Assembly (NCBI GenBank): GCA_937922045.1 | Contig: CAKZXA010000101.1 | Span: 1-48,513 of the forward strand | DNA: 48,513 bases | Direction of reading: 5' to 3' | Source: an uncultured Acidimicrobiales bacterium | GTDB taxonomy: Bacteria > Actinomycetota > Acidimicrobiia > Acidimicrobiales > SZUA-35 | Part shown: positions 48,345 through 48,513 of the stretch, piece by piece | How the letters are laid out: each line of letters starts with the position of its first letter | Numbering within the stretch: the first letter of the stretch is position 1 | The notes under the pieces: model-generated | Told to the model about the DNA's origin: nothing | The model's database searches: none | What the model saw: only the letters and a program-made list of their open reading frames with translations | Made by a program: the position numbers and the translations under genes

Positions 48345-48513
48345 ATGCTGAGGAGCCATCGCCCTTGTCCCACACCCTTGAGTCGTACCGAACGTGGGCT
48401 GCCGAAGCGTTGCATGCTGAGCCCTTCTACTCCGTTGTGGTGCCTACCTACAACGAGGAGAGGCGCATCGTGCCGACGGTCGGTGCCATCGCCGCCCATC
48501 TCTGCTCGCTGGG
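48345..48513 (+). CDS. Family 2 glycosyltransferase, partial (5' end only)
   Basis: The last ~56 codons contain SVVVPTYNEERRIVPTVGAI, the N-terminal nucleotide-sugar motif of GT-A family 2 glycosyltransferases; the gene continues past the right edge. The start is uncertain: ATG 48345, or TTG 48366, which has GAGGAG 9 nt upstream. Divergent from the MFS gene. It likely adds to the glycan functions of the preceding block. Confidence 0.85.
   Translation, partial: MLRSHRPCPTPLSRTERGLPKRCMLSPSTPLWCLPTTRRGASCRRSVPSPPISARW

Noticed and set aside
1-48513. CRISPR array, insertion sequence, prophage or conjugative element
   Set aside because: No regularly spaced repeats, transposase, integrase, terminase or attachment-site duplication was found. 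The lone phage-like protein is not enough.

Overview
The window is about 48.5 kb of GC-rich chromosome from an aerobic actinobacterium. A WhiB regulator, the clpS-DUF2017 pair, an F420-type LLM oxidoreductase, oligoribonuclease and a caa3-type oxidase operon all point that way. The gene mix suggests class Acidimicrobiia, but this is inference and not proven by any marker here. No CRISPR array, insertion sequence or intact prophage was seen.

Layout. 1-1.1 kb: the 5' part of a type-VII-secretion-like protein runs off the left edge, beside two coding tails without heads (an apparent rearrangement scar). 1.1-7 kb: a secreted beta-rich protein, purA, a zinc-ribbon protein, purB, a small conserved protein and a tRNA cluster (Glu, Asp, Phe). 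7.1-9.5 kb: clpS, DUF2017 and an AhpD-like protein. 9.5-20.8 kb: a respiratory block with ctaA diverging from ctaB. After ctaB come an oxidase subunit I paralogue lacking almost all heme/copper ligands, a subunit III-like paralogue and an unknown polytopic protein, then complete caa3 genes (ctaC fused to cytochrome c, ctaD, ctaE, ctaF, ctaG), then pdxH. 20.8-25.4 kb (minus): LLM oxidoreductase, poly-gamma-glutamate hydrolase-like protein, CcdA and TlpA-like thiol proteins, a WhiB protein and a small orphan gene. 25.6-33.7 kb: PLP decarboxylase, acyl-ACP thioesterase, orn/dut, an anti-sigma-like ATPase coupled to a DNA ligase, acyl-ACP desaturase, hydrolase, a phage-like protein and aldose epimerase. 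33.7-38.1 kb (minus): sulfotransferase, histidine ammonia-lyase, TauD-like dioxygenase, sulfotransferase-like protein. 38.3 kb: a CDF metal exporter. 39.4-45.9 kb: a surface-glycan block (glycosyltransferase/RgpF, sulfotransferase-like, epimerase, FkbM methyltransferase, AT-richer methyltransferase). The end holds an APH-like kinase, an MFS transporter and the start of a GT2 glycosyltransferase.

Functional links. CtaA/CtaB supply heme A, CtaG probably helps insert copper, and CcdA/TlpA probably reduce thiols for cytochrome c (including the CtaC heme domain). The most unusual system is the ligand-less subunit I plus III-like plus 264-residue protein module placed just before the real oxidase genes, in tightly coupled frames. 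Other oddities are a calcium-loop-like insertion in CtaC, His/Asp-rich tails on several oxidase-locus proteins, and a recurrent TANNNT box 6-8 nt before start codons, the signature of leaderless mRNAs. That box fixes several start sites.
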